A stretch of 64,000 nt of DNA from Robertmurraya sp. FSL R5-0851 (lineage in GTDB: Bacteria; Bacillota; Bacilli; Bacillales; Cytobacillaceae): positions 1,159,001 to 1,223,000 of the forward strand of contig NZ_JBBOOE010000001.1 in the NCBI RefSeq assembly GCF_038002965.1, given 5' to 3'. A program made the translations under genes and the position numbers. Below the pieces are notes generated by a model, which was given only the letters and a program-made list of their open reading frames with translations, was not told the DNA's origin and searched no databases. Shown here piece after piece: positions 1 through 9,073 of the stretch (positions within the stretch are counted from its first letter, which is position 1; each line of letters starts with the position of its first letter).

Positions 1-2
1 AT

Positions 3-77
3 GATCGTGAGTTAGTACAACAATTAATTAAGGCAAAGACCTATCATGAATTTAAAGACACCTTCTTAAAGTTATAG
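3..77 (+). CDS. C-terminal end of an upstream gene, possibly a LicR/MtlR-type PTS regulator (partial)
   Basis: An open frame enters from the left edge and stops at 75-77, giving 24 residues that begin DRELVQQLIKAKTYHEF. This looks like the last helix of a PTS EIIA domain, as found at the C-terminus of PRD-type activators such as LicR and MtlR. B. subtilis has licR directly upstream of licBCAH, and the genes that follow here are of that type, so a LicR-like activator is inferred. The fragment is too short to be certain. Confidence 0.45.
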   Translation, partial: DRELVQQLIKAKTYHEFKDTFLKL

Positions 78-155
78 AGGCTGGTGTCTTTTCTTTTAAT
101 AGAGGAACCTGAATGGGAGCTTTTACTTTGGCGAATTAGTATAGGAGGAGTTGCG

Positions 156-461
156 ATGAATATCTTGTTATGCTGTGCAGCTGGTATGTCAACAAGCTTG
201 CTAGTAAGAAAAATGAATCAAATTTCAATCGATCAGGGTGAAATCAATAAAATCTGGGCAGTACCCGGGGATGTTGTGTATAAACATATAAAAGATGCAG
301 ACATAATCCTATTAGGTCCACAAGTTCGCCATCTACTACCTGAACTTAAAAAGCTTGGAGAAGAAAAAGGCATTCCAGTAGACGTGATTAACACGGTTCA
401 TTATGGAACTTGTAATGGTACTGAAGTATTGAAATATGCAAAACTTTTAAAAAATAAATAA
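156..461 (+). CDS. PTS lactose/cellobiose-type EIIB component, first copy
   Basis: This 101-residue cytoplasmic EIIB subunit carries the phosphoryl group from EIIA to a beta-glucoside bound by EIIC. The P-loop near the N-terminus reads [11 protein letters not shown], and Cys7 is the likely phosphorylated residue. The ATG at 156 follows AGGAGG at about 143-148; a longer open frame exists upstream but lacks family sequence. A second EIIB gene lies at 718, and the two proteins are similar along their whole length but clearly diverged. This copy is followed by its own terminator, so it is probably the end of a transcript with the upstream regulator or a separate unit. Confidence 0.9.
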   Translation: MNILLCCAAGMSTSLLVRKMNQISIDQGEINKIWAVPGDVVYKHIKDADIILLGPQVRHLLPELKKLGEEKGIPVDVINTVHYGTCNGTEVLKYAKLLKNK

Positions 462-466
462 CCGGA

Positions 467-496
467 AAACAGGGAGTGAGTTCCCTGTTTTTTTTT
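467..496 (+). terminator. Rho-independent terminator after the first EIIB gene
   Basis: A 9-bp perfect stem (467-475 with 482-490) and 6-nt loop run directly into a T tract. It separates the first EIIB gene from the second EIIB-EIIC operon. Confidence 0.85.
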
Positions 497-555
497 GTGT
501 AAAAAAGCGTTCAATAGCCATTTCCTTTGAGAAACGGAAAAACGATAGATGTAAG

Positions 556-570
556 TGAAAGCGGTTTACA
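556..570 (+). promoter_or_regulatory. cre-like catabolite repression site
   Basis: TGAAAGCGGTTTACA resembles the CcpA operator (TGWAANCGNTNWCA) but the right half is one base further away than in the consensus. Its place between the first terminator and the second EIIB gene fits carbon catabolite control of a sugar PTS operon. This is an inference from position and partial match. Confidence 0.4.
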
Positions 571-717
571 ATTACAATAAAGACATCAAGAAGAGATAAA
601 CAAAGTGAAACAAACAAAGTGAAACAAACAAGTAAGGCTTCTTGAGACAATTCCATCATTTACTTTTACGCTCTCAATGATTAAGAGAGCATCTCAAAAT
701 ATTAGGAGGAATTTATA

Positions 718-1020
718 ATGAATATTCTATTATGCTGTGCGGCAGGTATGTCTACAAGTTTACTAGTAACAAAAATGGAAGCGGCTGCAAAAGAACAAGG
801 TCTTGAGTCGAAAATTTGGGCTGTAAGTGCAGATCAAGTAAAAGCGAATATCGATCAAGCGGATGTACTTCTTCTTGGACCACAAGTTCGTTACCTTTTA
901 CCTCAAATGCAACAACTAGGAAAAGAAAAGAATATCCCAGTTGATTCTATTAACCCAATCCACTACGGAATGTGTAATGGTGCAGAAGTGTTAAAAACAG
1001 CTGTAGCACTAAAAAACTAA
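718..1020 (+). CDS. licB: PTS lactose/cellobiose-type EIIB component, second copy (LicB/CelA-like)
   Basis: The 100-residue EIIB protein has the same [11 protein letters not shown] loop, with Cys7 as the likely phosphocysteine. It begins 7 nt after an AGGAGG-type site and is 32 bp upstream of the EIIC gene, so it is probably the EIIB that works with that permease. It takes phosphate from the EIIA encoded at 2462 and passes it to the incoming beta-glucoside. The name follows the B. subtilis licBCA arrangement; the exact sugar (cellobiose, lichenan oligomers, chitobiose) cannot be told from the sequence. Confidence 0.88.
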   Translation: MNILLCCAAGMSTSLLVTKMEAAAKEQGLESKIWAVSADQVKANIDQADVLLLGPQVRYLLPQMQQLGKEKNIPVDSINPIHYGMCNGAEVLKTAVALKN

Positions 1021-1052
1021 ATATCTCTGTTTAGAGAAGGGAATGAAACGTG

Positions 1053-2384
1053 ATGAATAAGTTTTTAGGTTTCCTTGAATCAAAGTTTATGCCTTTTGCT
1101 GGTAAATTAGCTGCACAAAGACATTTAGGTGCTTTAAAAGATGGTATTATCCTAGCAATGCCAATGATTATTATCGGTTCCGTATTCCTAATCTTAGGTT
1201 TCCTACCGATTCCTGGTTATGCTGATTTCATGGCAAGTGTGTTCGGAGATCAATGGCTAGCAAAATTAATGTATCCAACCGATGCAACGTTTAACATGAT
1301 GGGTTTAATCGCAGCATTCGGTATTGCGTATCGTCTAGCTGAGCGGTATGGCATCGACGCCATTACAGCTGGGGTAATCTCACTGTGTGCGTTCTTACTA
1401 GCTACACCTTTCAATGTTCCGTTCACTCCAGATGGAGCAACTGAAGCTATTGCAGTTGGTGGAGCAATTCCTGTCGCACTAATGGGAAGTAAAGGACTTT
1501 TCGTAGCGATCTTAATCGCTTTATTCTCGACAGAAGTGTATAACCTTATTCTAAAGAAAAATATCGTTATTAAAATGCCAGATAGTGTACCACCGGCAGT
1601 AAGTAAATCGTTTGTTGCACTCGTTCCTGGTTTTATCGTTATTACTACTATCTTCGTTATTCGCTTAGTAATTGAATACTTTGGAATCAGCAGTATTCAC
1701 GACGTAGTTCAATTAGTACTTGGTAAACCACTTGGATTATTAGGCGGAAGCTTAATCGGTTCCATTGTTGCCTACATGCTTATCATGATGCTTTGGTCAG
1801 CAGGTCTTCACGGAACAAACATCGTTGCAGGTGTACTAAGTCCAGTATGGTTAATGGCTACAGAAGAAAACCAAATTGCGTTCCGTGCAGGTGAAGAATT
1901 ACCAAATATCTTTACATCACAATTCTTTGAAGTATTCGTCAACATCGGTGGTACTGGTGCTACATTTGGTCTAGCTATGCTTATGCTTTTCTGGGCAAAG
2001 AGCCAACAAATGAAGGCGCTTGGTAAATTATCGGCTGGTCCTGGAACATTCATGATTAACGAACCAATCATTTTTGGTACACCAATCGTAATGAACCCAT
2101 TACTAATCGTACCATTCTTCTTAACACCAATCGTGTTAATCATTGTAACGTACTACTCCATGAAGTTAGGTTTAGTTGCGAAGCCAGCAGGTATCGCGAT
2201 TCCTTGGACAACGCCGCCAATTATCGGTGGATACCTTGCAACTGGAGGTAAAATTTCAGGTGCGGTTATGCAGGCTGTCAACGTCGTTATCGCTTTAGCT
2301 ATCTACTTCCCGTTCTTCAGAATGTGGGATAAAATGAAGCAACAAGAAGAAGGCGGAGTAAATAATTCATCAAAAGTAAGCTAA
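1053..2384 (+). CDS. licC: PTS lactose/cellobiose-type EIIC permease (LicC/CelB-like)
   Basis: A membrane protein of about 443 residues with roughly ten hydrophobic segments forms the sugar channel of the lichenan/cellobiose family PTS. The start MNKFLGFLESKFMPFAGKLA is typical of the family. The motif FMINEPIIFGTPIVMNP in the C-terminal half is the conserved substrate region of this family. A GTG three bases upstream is an alternative start, with AGAAGG before it. It sits between EIIB and EIIA genes. Imported sugar is phosphorylated and passed to the glycosidase encoded at 2910. Confidence 0.93.
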   Translation: MNKFLGFLESKFMPFAGKLAAQRHLGALKDGIILAMPMIIIGSVFLILGFLPIPGYADFMASVFGDQWLAKLMYPTDATFNMMGLIAAFGIAYRLAERYGIDAITAGVISLCAFLLATPFNVPFTPDGATEAIAVGGAIPVALMGSKGLFVAILIALFSTEVYNLILKKNIVIKMPDSVPPAVSKSFVALVPGFIVITTIFVIRLVIEYFGISSIHDVVQLVLGKPLGLLGGSLIGSIVAYMLIMMLWSAGLHGTNIVAGVLSPVWLMATEENQIAFRAGEELPNIFTSQFFEVFVNIGGTGATFGLAMLMLFWAKSQQMKALGKLSAGPGTFMINEPIIFGTPIVMNPLLIVPFFLTPIVLIIVTYYSMKLGLVAKPAGIAIPWTTPPIIGGYLATGGKISGAVMQAVNVVIALAIYFPFFRMWDKMKQQEEGGVNNSSKVS

Positions 2385-2411
2385 TTAAACGTTTAAAAAA
2401 ATAGAAGGAGT

Positions 2412-2446
2412 ATTCTCACAAGAGTTTTTGTGAGAATGCTTTTTAT
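2412..2446 (+). terminator. Intercistronic stem-loop between EIIC and EIIA
   Basis: A perfect 9-bp stem (2412-2420 with 2429-2437) is followed by a short T-rich run. It may be an attenuating terminator or an mRNA-stabilising hairpin that lowers expression of the downstream genes relative to EIIB/EIIC. The next ribosome binding site, GGAGGG, follows at 2449. Confidence 0.5.
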
Positions 2447-2461
2447 ACGGAGGGACTTACA

Positions 2462-2788
2462 ATGGCAACAATGGAAGAAACAGTATTTCAGATTATTTTA
2501 CATGGTGGAAATGGAAAAAGCTCTTCAATGGAAGCGATCGCAGCAGCGAAGCGAGGAGATTTCTCAGAAGCACGAGCAAAATTACAAGAAGCAGCAGATG
2601 CATTAAATGAAGCACACCATGTTCAAACGTCTTTAATTCAAGGTGAAATCAGAGGAGAAAAGGTAGAAATTTCTCTATTGATGGTTCATGCGCAAGATCA
2701 CTTAATGAATGCGATCACACTAAAGGACTTAGCAACAGAATTTGTGGATCTATACGAAACGATTAAGTTAGAGAAAGTTTCTAGCTAA
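2462..2788 (+). CDS. licA: PTS lactose/cellobiose-type EIIA component
   Basis: The 108-residue helical EIIA protein receives phosphate from HPr. The conserved VHAQDHLM segment contains the phosphorylated histidine (His76) and the metal-binding Asp79 typical of EIIA-Lac family trimers. Its position after EIIC completes the PTS. It lies about 120 bp before the glycosidase gene, with a hairpin in between, so expression may be tuned at that point. Confidence 0.92.
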   Translation: MATMEETVFQIILHGGNGKSSSMEAIAAAKRGDFSEARAKLQEAADALNEAHHVQTSLIQGEIRGEKVEISLLMVHAQDHLMNAITLKDLATEFVDLYETIKLEKVSS

Positions 2789-2837
2789 CAATTTGGTACT
2801 GTAATTTCTAGAGAAATAAGCATAATAACAAAGAATT

Positions 2838-2863
2838 GGTTCTGGTGTGAGAGCATCAGAACC
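2838..2863 (+). other. Intercistronic hairpin between EIIA and glycosidase genes
   Basis: A 10-bp stem with one G-T pair (2838-2847 with 2854-2863) and a 6-nt loop. No strong T tract follows, so it is more likely a processing or stability element than a full terminator. Confidence 0.5.
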
Positions 2864-2891
2864 ATCTTCATTACTTTGAAAAAAGGGATAA

Positions 2892-4346
<1,455 letters not shown>

Positions 4347-4367
4347 GCATATTTGGAGGTTTTAATT

Positions 4368-4634
4368 ATGGCAAAGAAAACTTTTACAGTCATTGATGAA
4401 ACAGGTATTCATGCAAGACCAGCTACACTTCTTGTAAGCACAGCAAGTAAATTCAACTCAGATGTGAAACTAGCTTACAAGGAAAAAGAAGTTAACCTCA
4501 AGTCAATTATGGGTGTCATGTCTTTAGGTATTCCTAAAGGTGCATCAATTACAATTACAACTGAGGGTGCAGATGAAGAGGAAGCGTTAAAAGGTCTTAC
4601 TGATGTATTAGCTAAAGAAGGACTTGCTGAATAA
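4368..4634 (+). CDS. HPr family phosphocarrier, operon-linked
   Basis: An 88-residue HPr with both regulatory residues: His15 in GIHARPAT, phosphorylated by Enzyme I, and Ser46 in [13 protein letters not shown], phosphorylated by HPr kinase. Crh proteins lack His15, so this is a true phosphocarrier. The ATG at 4368 follows GGAGG at 4355-4359. No Enzyme I gene adjoins it; bacilli normally carry ptsH next to ptsI, so this is probably a second HPr dedicated to, or co-expressed with, the beta-glucoside PTS. It could be the only HPr if ptsI stands alone elsewhere. Confidence 0.9.
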   Translation: MAKKTFTVIDETGIHARPATLLVSTASKFNSDVKLAYKEKEVNLKSIMGVMSLGIPKGASITITTEGADEEEALKGLTDVLAKEGLAE

Positions 4635-4648
4635 AATCAAATCAAGTA

Positions 4649-4677
4649 GCCCCATTCAATTTTTGGATGGGGTTTCT
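4649..4677 (+). terminator. Weak intercistronic hairpin
   Basis: CCCCAT and ATGGGG arms (4650-4655, 4667-4672) are followed by a short T run. It probably gives partial termination before the HAD gene. Confidence 0.45.
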
Positions 4678-4695
4678 AATTGGGAGAGAAGATAC

Positions 4696-5475
4696 ATGTC
4701 CAAAAAATTGATCTTTTTTGATATTGATGGAACATTATATAATGAAGAAAAAAAACTACCACAATCGGCAAAGGAAGCTATTCAGCAGTTAAAAAATCAA
4801 GGGCATGAGGTAGCGATTGCGACAGGGAGATCTCCTTTTAATATAACCGAGATTCGTAAAGAGTTAGAAATAGATAATTATGTAAGCTTTAATGGTCAGT
4901 ATGTCGTATTAAATGGACAAGTGATATACAAAAATCCAATCAACATCTCAGCTTTAGAAGAGCTTACAAATTATTCAACTAAAAATCAACACCCAATCGT
5001 ATATCTTGATCACAAAGATATGAAGGGAAATGTAGAATCACATACCATGTTAGAAGAAGCTGTTGGTTCTCTAAGTGTAAGTGGGAAGGTTGGATATGAT
5101 CCTCTATATCATCGAGGTCGAGAAATATTTCAATCCTTTTTAATATATAGAGATCAAGATCAAGTGGATTATAAATCAGCATTTCCTCAATTAGATTTTA
5201 TCCGCTGGCATGAATATGCGGTGGATGTGTTACCTGCTGGAGGATCTAAAGCTGTAGGAATTCAAGCAGCTATGAATCATTTTGGCATTGGACCTGAGCA
5301 TGTGTATGCATTTGGAGATGGACTAAATGATATTGAGATGCTTTCCTTTGTTAAGAATAGTGTAGCAATGGGAAATGCACATGAAAAGGCGAAGAGTGCT
5401 GCTAAATATGTAACAAAGCATGTAGATGAAGATGGAATTGCGTACGGATTAGAATTGGTCGGGCTGTTGAAATAA
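4696..5475 (+). CDS. Cof-type HAD-superfamily phosphatase
   Basis: This 259-residue cytoplasmic phosphatase has HAD motif I FFDIDGTLYN near the N-terminus (Asp9 nucleophile, Asp11), motif II in ATGR, and motif IV AFGDGLNDIEML. The C2-type cap between motifs II and III identifies the Cof/YkrA group, which dephosphorylates sugar phosphates and similar metabolites. The chosen ATG follows GGGAGAGAAG; an upstream in-frame extension encodes unrelated sequence. As the last gene of the PTS operon it may relieve sugar-phosphate build-up, which is inference. Confidence 0.85.
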   Translation: MSKKLIFFDIDGTLYNEEKKLPQSAKEAIQQLKNQGHEVAIATGRSPFNITEIRKELEIDNYVSFNGQYVVLNGQVIYKNPINISALEELTNYSTKNQHPIVYLDHKDMKGNVESHTMLEEAVGSLSVSGKVGYDPLYHRGREIFQSFLIYRDQDQVDYKSAFPQLDFIRWHEYAVDVLPAGGSKAVGIQAAMNHFGIGPEHVYAFGDGLNDIEMLSFVKNSVAMGNAHEKAKSAAKYVTKHVDEDGIAYGLELVGLLK

Positions 5476-5480
5476 AAAAA

Positions 5481-5512
5481 CATCGTCAGAAGGAATCTGA
5501 CGATGTTTTTTT
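5481..5512. terminator. Bidirectional terminator between the HAD gene and yhfA
   Basis: A perfect 10-bp stem (5481-5490 with 5496-5505) has A and T tracts on its two sides. It can terminate both the rightward PTS operon and the leftward transporter gene. Confidence 0.9.
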
Positions 5513-6905
5513 ATATTAAAAAGATGGCTACAATCGTGGTAACAATAAGACCAATACAAACAGGAAGCAGGTTTCTTCGGGCTAATTCAAACGGATCGAC
5601 ATTGCAAATGGCAGCTGCAGGAATCAAAGCCCAAGGAACCAATGTTCCTCCCCCCACCCAAATGGCCGAAATTTGACCAAGAGCCGTTAATGTAGCAGCA
5701 CCTGCACCAATTCCTTCGGCAAATAAATTGGCCACAGAACCGGCCAGTGAAATGCCTGAAAAACCTGAACCATCTAACCCAGTAATAGCTCCGACTGTTG
5801 TAAGAGTTACCGCAGCAATCTCATTGCTTAACGGAACAATACCAGCTAAGGAGACACTAAGGTCATTGACGATTCCTTGTGATGCATCCGGTAAATACTC
5901 TCCAATGATGACAGAAAAGCCAGCATCGCCAAGATAAAAGAAGGCGGCAATGGGAATAACAGGTCCAAAAACCTTAAACCCAAATTGAAATCCTTCAATT
6001 AAATAACTTGTTGTTTTTTCAAGACCTTTGTTTTTATGCCCAACGATTGTGATGAGTATAAGGATAACGATCGATGTTCCACCCACTAATGCCGTTGCGT
6101 CCCCACCCTGTAAATCGAGTAAGAACATAGCGACCACATCTAATAAAAACAAAAAAGGGATTAGGAGCGAGAAAAATCGTTTTTGTCGAAGAGATAATAA
6201 ATTTTTCTCTGTATCATCATCTGAAGATTTAGATTGAATATAGGAAGTTGTGGGTAGCTTCCCGAGTTTCATATCGCGTTTTAAGAAGAAGAAAGCAGTT
6301 ATTGTTGTAACCACACCCATGACGATGACAAGCGGAATACTAGCACTAATAACCTCACTAACTGGTAATCCTGCAGCATCAGCCGTTAATTTGGGTGCAG
6401 CTTGGATAATAAAATCACCAGAAAGCGCAATTCCGTGACCGAATAAGTTCATAGCCATCGCAGCACCCAAGGCAGGTAGACCGACTCGGATTGCGACAGG
6501 TAGTAGTACCGCACCAAGGAGTGCAACGGCAGGAGATGGCCAAAAAAACCAAGAAATCACCATCATCAAAATACCAATTGTCCAGTATGCGAGTGCGGGT
6601 GTACGTATGATTTTTGAAAAAGGAGAAATCATTACGTCATTAATACCGGTTGTAGTTAAACTTTTACTCATAGCTACGATAATGGAAATGACTAATATAG
6701 TGGGGAGTAGCTCCGTAATAGCAAATATAAAACTAAAAAATATATCACTAATAGAAGCGCTAAGTGAACCGGTAGCCGTAATCGCTATTAAAAATATTCC
6801 CGTAATACAAACGAGTGAGGTATCTCTTCTCATAACCATAAAGCCTATAATTAAAATGATAAAAGAAAGGTAAATCCAATGTAATGCTGTTAACTCAATA
6901 CCCAT
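5511..6905 (-). CDS. yhfA: Integral membrane transporter of the YhfA type
   Basis: A 464-residue protein with about eleven to twelve hydrophobic segments starts MGIELTALHWIYLSFI, which I recognise as the pattern of B. subtilis YhfA, a putative transporter of unknown substrate. A hydrophilic loop lies near residues 215-240. The start codon follows a GGAGAAAGGAG site. The neighbouring hmoB-hemEHY-yhgDE genes also neighbour yhfA in B. subtilis, so synteny supports the name. The substrate is unknown; ion/anion transporter-like topology is all that can be claimed. Confidence 0.75.
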   Translation of the reverse strand: MGIELTALHWIYLSFIILIIGFMVMRRDTSLVCITGIFLIAITATGSLSASISDIFFSFIFAITELLPTILVISIIVAMSKSLTTTGINDVMISPFSKIIRTPALAYWTIGILMMVISWFFWPSPAVALLGAVLLPVAIRVGLPALGAAMAMNLFGHGIALSGDFIIQAAPKLTADAAGLPVSEVISASIPLVIVMGVVTTITAFFFLKRDMKLGKLPTTSYIQSKSSDDDTEKNLLSLRQKRFFSLLIPFLFLLDVVAMFLLDLQGGDATALVGGTSIVILILITIVGHKNKGLEKTTSYLIEGFQFGFKVFGPVIPIAAFFYLGDAGFSVIIGEYLPDASQGIVNDLSVSLAGIVPLSNEIAAVTLTTVGAITGLDGSGFSGISLAGSVANLFAEGIGAGAATLTALGQISAIWVGGGTLVPWALIPAAAICNVDPFELARRNLLPVCIGLIVTTIVAIFLI

Positions 6906-6925
6906 CGAACAAACTCCTTTCTCCT

Positions 6926-6965
6926 ATATAAGGGGACATGCCTTTTTAGGCTTTTGCCCTTATAT
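6926..6965. other. Inverted repeat upstream of yhfA
   Basis: Arms ATATAAGGG and CCCTTATAT (6926-6934 and 6957-6965) enclose a smaller GCC/GGC hairpin. It lies 20 nt upstream of yhfA and would be in its 5' leader or promoter. It could be an operator or RNA hairpin. The rest of 6966-7105 holds nothing I can identify. Confidence 0.4.
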
Positions 6966-7105
6966 GGTTGGTTGCTACAGAATATGTAAAATGGGCAAAG
7001 ATGTGAGAGGGAAAACAAAATCTTTCTGTCCCTAGACGGAGAAAAAGAACACCTCGAGTTTGGTTCAAGTTTTCAAAAGTAGAGGTAAGATGAATGAAGG
7101 AGAAT

Positions 7106-7159
7106 ATGAAAAATTATCGAATTATTAAGCTATTGATTGAAAGTAGGCGGATGATTTGA
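7106..7159 (+). CDS. Short 17-codon ORF upstream of the liaF remnant
   Basis: ATG at 7106 follows GAAGGAG and encodes MKNYRIIKLLIESRRMI before a stop that overlaps the TTG of the following fragment (TTGA). It may be a leader peptide or the debris of a first gene of a lia-type operon. No family is recognised. Confidence 0.3.
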   Translation: MKNYRIIKLLIESRRMI

Positions 7160-7308
7160 GATATCAAACTATTAACCAAGTGCTTTTTGCAATAATGCTC
7201 TTACTAGTGGGTGGAGTGCTCTTACTTGTTAATATAGGTGTCATTTCCTTGGAAATAACAGAGTTATTTGTCGTTTCTTATCCATTTCTGAGGGAAAACA
7301 GGCATTGA
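7156..7308 (+). pseudogene. Remnant: N-terminus of a LiaF/YvqF-like membrane protein
   Basis: From TTG 7156 a 50-codon frame encodes a single hydrophobic hairpin ending in ITELFVVSYPFL, resembling the start of LiaF-type envelope-stress inhibitors, where a second membrane segment would follow. Instead the frame runs after about codon 43 into sequence belonging to a histidine kinase and stops at 7306-7308. The most economical reading is a deletion joining the 5' part of liaF to the 3' part of liaS. The LiaF identification rests on a short hydrophobic stretch and on the downstream genes. Confidence 0.5.
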
Positions 7309-7645
7309 ATTTCAAGCGAGCATTGATGAGCTTGATTGTGTTTCAAAAGCAACGGAAGAGCATTTGTTTCGAATTATTCAAGAAGCACTGTCCAATATTT
7401 TAAAACATGCAGAAGCTACAAAAATAACCATTACGTTAACAGAAAAGGAATCGTATATTTATTTGTTTATTAGTGATAACGGAAAAGGCTTCGACCCTGA
7501 GGTGGTGCGCATGACATCTTATGGTATGAAAACCATGAGAGAACGATGTGAAGAGATTGGTGGCATTTTTACAATTCGCTCCAAAAAGAAGGAAGGTACA
7601 TATATTGATATTAGAATACCTGTGACCGGGAGGGGGACTGTATGA
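7292..7645 (+). pseudogene. Remnant: C-terminal ATPase domain of a LiaS/VraS-type histidine kinase
   Basis: The frame begins abruptly after a stop at 7289-7291 with GKTGIEFQASIDELD and continues through the N box LFRIIQEALSNILKHA and G boxes SDNGKGFD and YGMKTMRERCEEIGG, ending in overlap (ATGA) with the response regulator gene. This is the HATPase_c domain of a NarL-group kinase. The sensor, membrane segments and phosphorylated histidine of the DHp domain are missing, so it cannot act as a kinase. An internal ATG at 7364 might still give a short ATPase fragment. Confidence 0.8.
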
Positions 7646-8292
7646 TTAGACTTGCTGTCGTAGATGACCATGAAGTTGTAAGAAAAGGTATTATCTCATA
7701 TTTACAAACAGAACCGGATATCGAGATTGTAGGAGAAGCAAGTTGTGGAAAAGATGCAGTGACACTAGTTGCTGATAAAAAACCGGATGTTGTTTTGATG
7801 GATTTACTTATGGAAGATGGCACAGGAATTGATGCAACTAAAGCAATTCTATCCTTTAATCCTAATTGTAAAATTATTATCATAACAAGCTTTTATGATG
7901 ACAAACAAGTATTTCCTGCGATTGAGGCTGGGGTATTTAGTTATATGTTAAAAACTGCAACTGCTGATGAAATCGTTCAAGCGATTAGAAAATGTGCCCG
8001 AGGAGAATCAGTGATCGAACCGAAAGTAGCCAATCGGATGATGAGTCGTTTGAGAGTGAAAGAAAAGAAGCCCCATGATGAGCTCACTGATAGAGAAATG
8101 GAAGTATTAATATGTATCGGGGATGGAAAAACGAATCAGGAAATTAGTAATGAACTATACATCGGTGTGAAGACAGTGAAAACTCATGTGAGCAATATTT
8201 TGAGTAAATTACAAGTGGCTGATCGAACTCAGGCGGCGGTATATGCCAATCGAAATGGACTAATGAAGTTAGAAAAGGGCCGGGATGGATAA
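7642..8292 (+). CDS. NarL/LuxR-type response regulator (LiaR/VraR-like)
   Basis: This 216-residue regulator has a receiver domain (residues 1-120) with acidic pocket DD at 8-9, phospho-acceptor Asp54 in LMDLLMEDG and Lys103-region LKTATADE. A LuxR-type helix-turn-helix follows (about 148-205; LTDREMEVL..GKTNQEISNELYIGVKTVKTHVSNIL). In bacilli the LiaR group controls the response to cell-wall antibiotics. The ATG follows GGGAGGGGG. The cognate kinase immediately upstream is broken, so the regulator is an orphan here and may be inactive, constitutive, or phosphorylated by another donor. Confidence 0.88.
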   Translation: MIRLAVVDDHEVVRKGIISYLQTEPDIEIVGEASCGKDAVTLVADKKPDVVLMDLLMEDGTGIDATKAILSFNPNCKIIIITSFYDDKQVFPAIEAGVFSYMLKTATADEIVQAIRKCARGESVIEPKVANRMMSRLRVKEKKPHDELTDREMEVLICIGDGKTNQEISNELYIGVKTVKTHVSNILSKLQVADRTQAAVYANRNGLMKLEKGRDG

Positions 8293-8307
8293 CATTCCCG
8301 GCTTTTT
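8279..8307. terminator. Terminator between the response regulator and hmoB
   Basis: GCCGGGA (8279-8285) pairs with TCCCGGC (8296-8302), followed by TTTTTC. It overlaps the end of the response regulator gene and lies between convergent genes. Confidence 0.8.
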
Positions 8308-8308
8308 C

Positions 8309-8824
8309 TTATTCCTTCTCTAGGGCAAGGTGGTATTTTGTCACAAAGGAAGGTCTAGTGAAGATCGATGGTTGCTGCTGATCAATCCCCTTATCGGTTT
8401 TTCTTCTCTCATGAGCCTTTTCATAAGCCTTAGACTCCTGCCAATTTAAAAAGTCTTTTTCTTCTTTCCATGCAGTCAAAATGACGTATGTATCGTTAGA
8501 AAGGGGACGTAGCACTCGAATGGCTGCAAAACCAGGTTCTTGTTCAATGAGTCTGGCCCTATTTTTAAAGCGATACTCGAACACAGGTCTACCTTCTTCA
8601 CTAACAGGAATATTGTTAAACACAAAAAATGCTCCATTTGCCAAAACCCCTGATTGATCAATCACTTCATACTTCCTTGGGGATGCGAAGACCGTATTGC
8701 CATCTGTTTCATGGATGAGAAGGGTTGTTTCATTATCCTGCATAAGCAGCATCTTTTCCTGAAGATAATTTTCCTTTAGTGCGTGCATAAATTCATAGGT
8801 TCCATTCGTCATAAAGATATTCAT
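8309..8824 (-). CDS. hmoB: Haem-degrading monooxygenase HmoB (YhgC)
   Basis: A 171-residue cytoplasmic protein with a C-terminal antibiotic-biosynthesis-monooxygenase fold (about residues 65-150, including FEYRFKNRARLIEQEPGFAAIRVLRP and YVILTAWKEEKDFLNWQES). The length and N-terminal extension match B. subtilis HmoB, which opens haem to release iron; the related staphylococcal protein was called TRAP. It lies divergent from hemE in the usual B. subtilis position, next to the haem biosynthesis genes. The start follows AAAGGGG. Confidence 0.88.
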   Translation of the reverse strand: MNIFMTNGTYEFMHALKENYLQEKMLLMQDNETTLLIHETDGNTVFASPRKYEVIDQSGVLANGAFFVFNNIPVSEEGRPVFEYRFKNRARLIEQEPGFAAIRVLRPLSNDTYVILTAWKEEKDFLNWQESKAYEKAHERRKTDKGIDQQQPSIFTRPSFVTKYHLALEKE

Positions 8825-8931
8825 ACTCTTTCACCCCTTTCAATGTAATAAATTAATTATAACGAGAAGAGTTACCCAATCCTAATTTCAACTTGTTATA
8901 GAATAAAACCATTTAAAAAAAAGAAGATTTT

Positions 8932-8960
8932 TTGACAGATGAGGCGGTTATCTATACATC
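8932..8960 (+). promoter_or_regulatory. Predicted sigma-A promoter of hemEHY
   Basis: TTGACA at 8932-8937 is followed by TACATC at 8955-8960 (17-bp spacing) or TATACA at 8953 (15 bp). It lies about 110 bp before the hemE start. The -35 is a perfect match, the -10 is moderate. Confidence 0.5.
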
Positions 8961-9073
8961 TATAGTAGAAAAAGCTATATTAGAAGATGTGTATGTAAGC
9001 GCAGTATTTTTAAAATATGAGTAAAGTATATTAAAATGGGAGTTAGCTTGTTTTTTTGAAAGGGGTCAACATA

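Noticed and set aside
1808..2143. Minus-strand ORF opposite the EIIC gene and similar antisense frames across the window
   Set aside because: They lie wholly within well-supported genes in another frame, lack ribosome binding sites and show no recognisable family.
7364..7645. Independent 93-residue ATPase gene
   Set aside because: No ribosome binding site before ATG 7364, and homology to the histidine kinase extends upstream to 7292; it is part of a truncated kinase.
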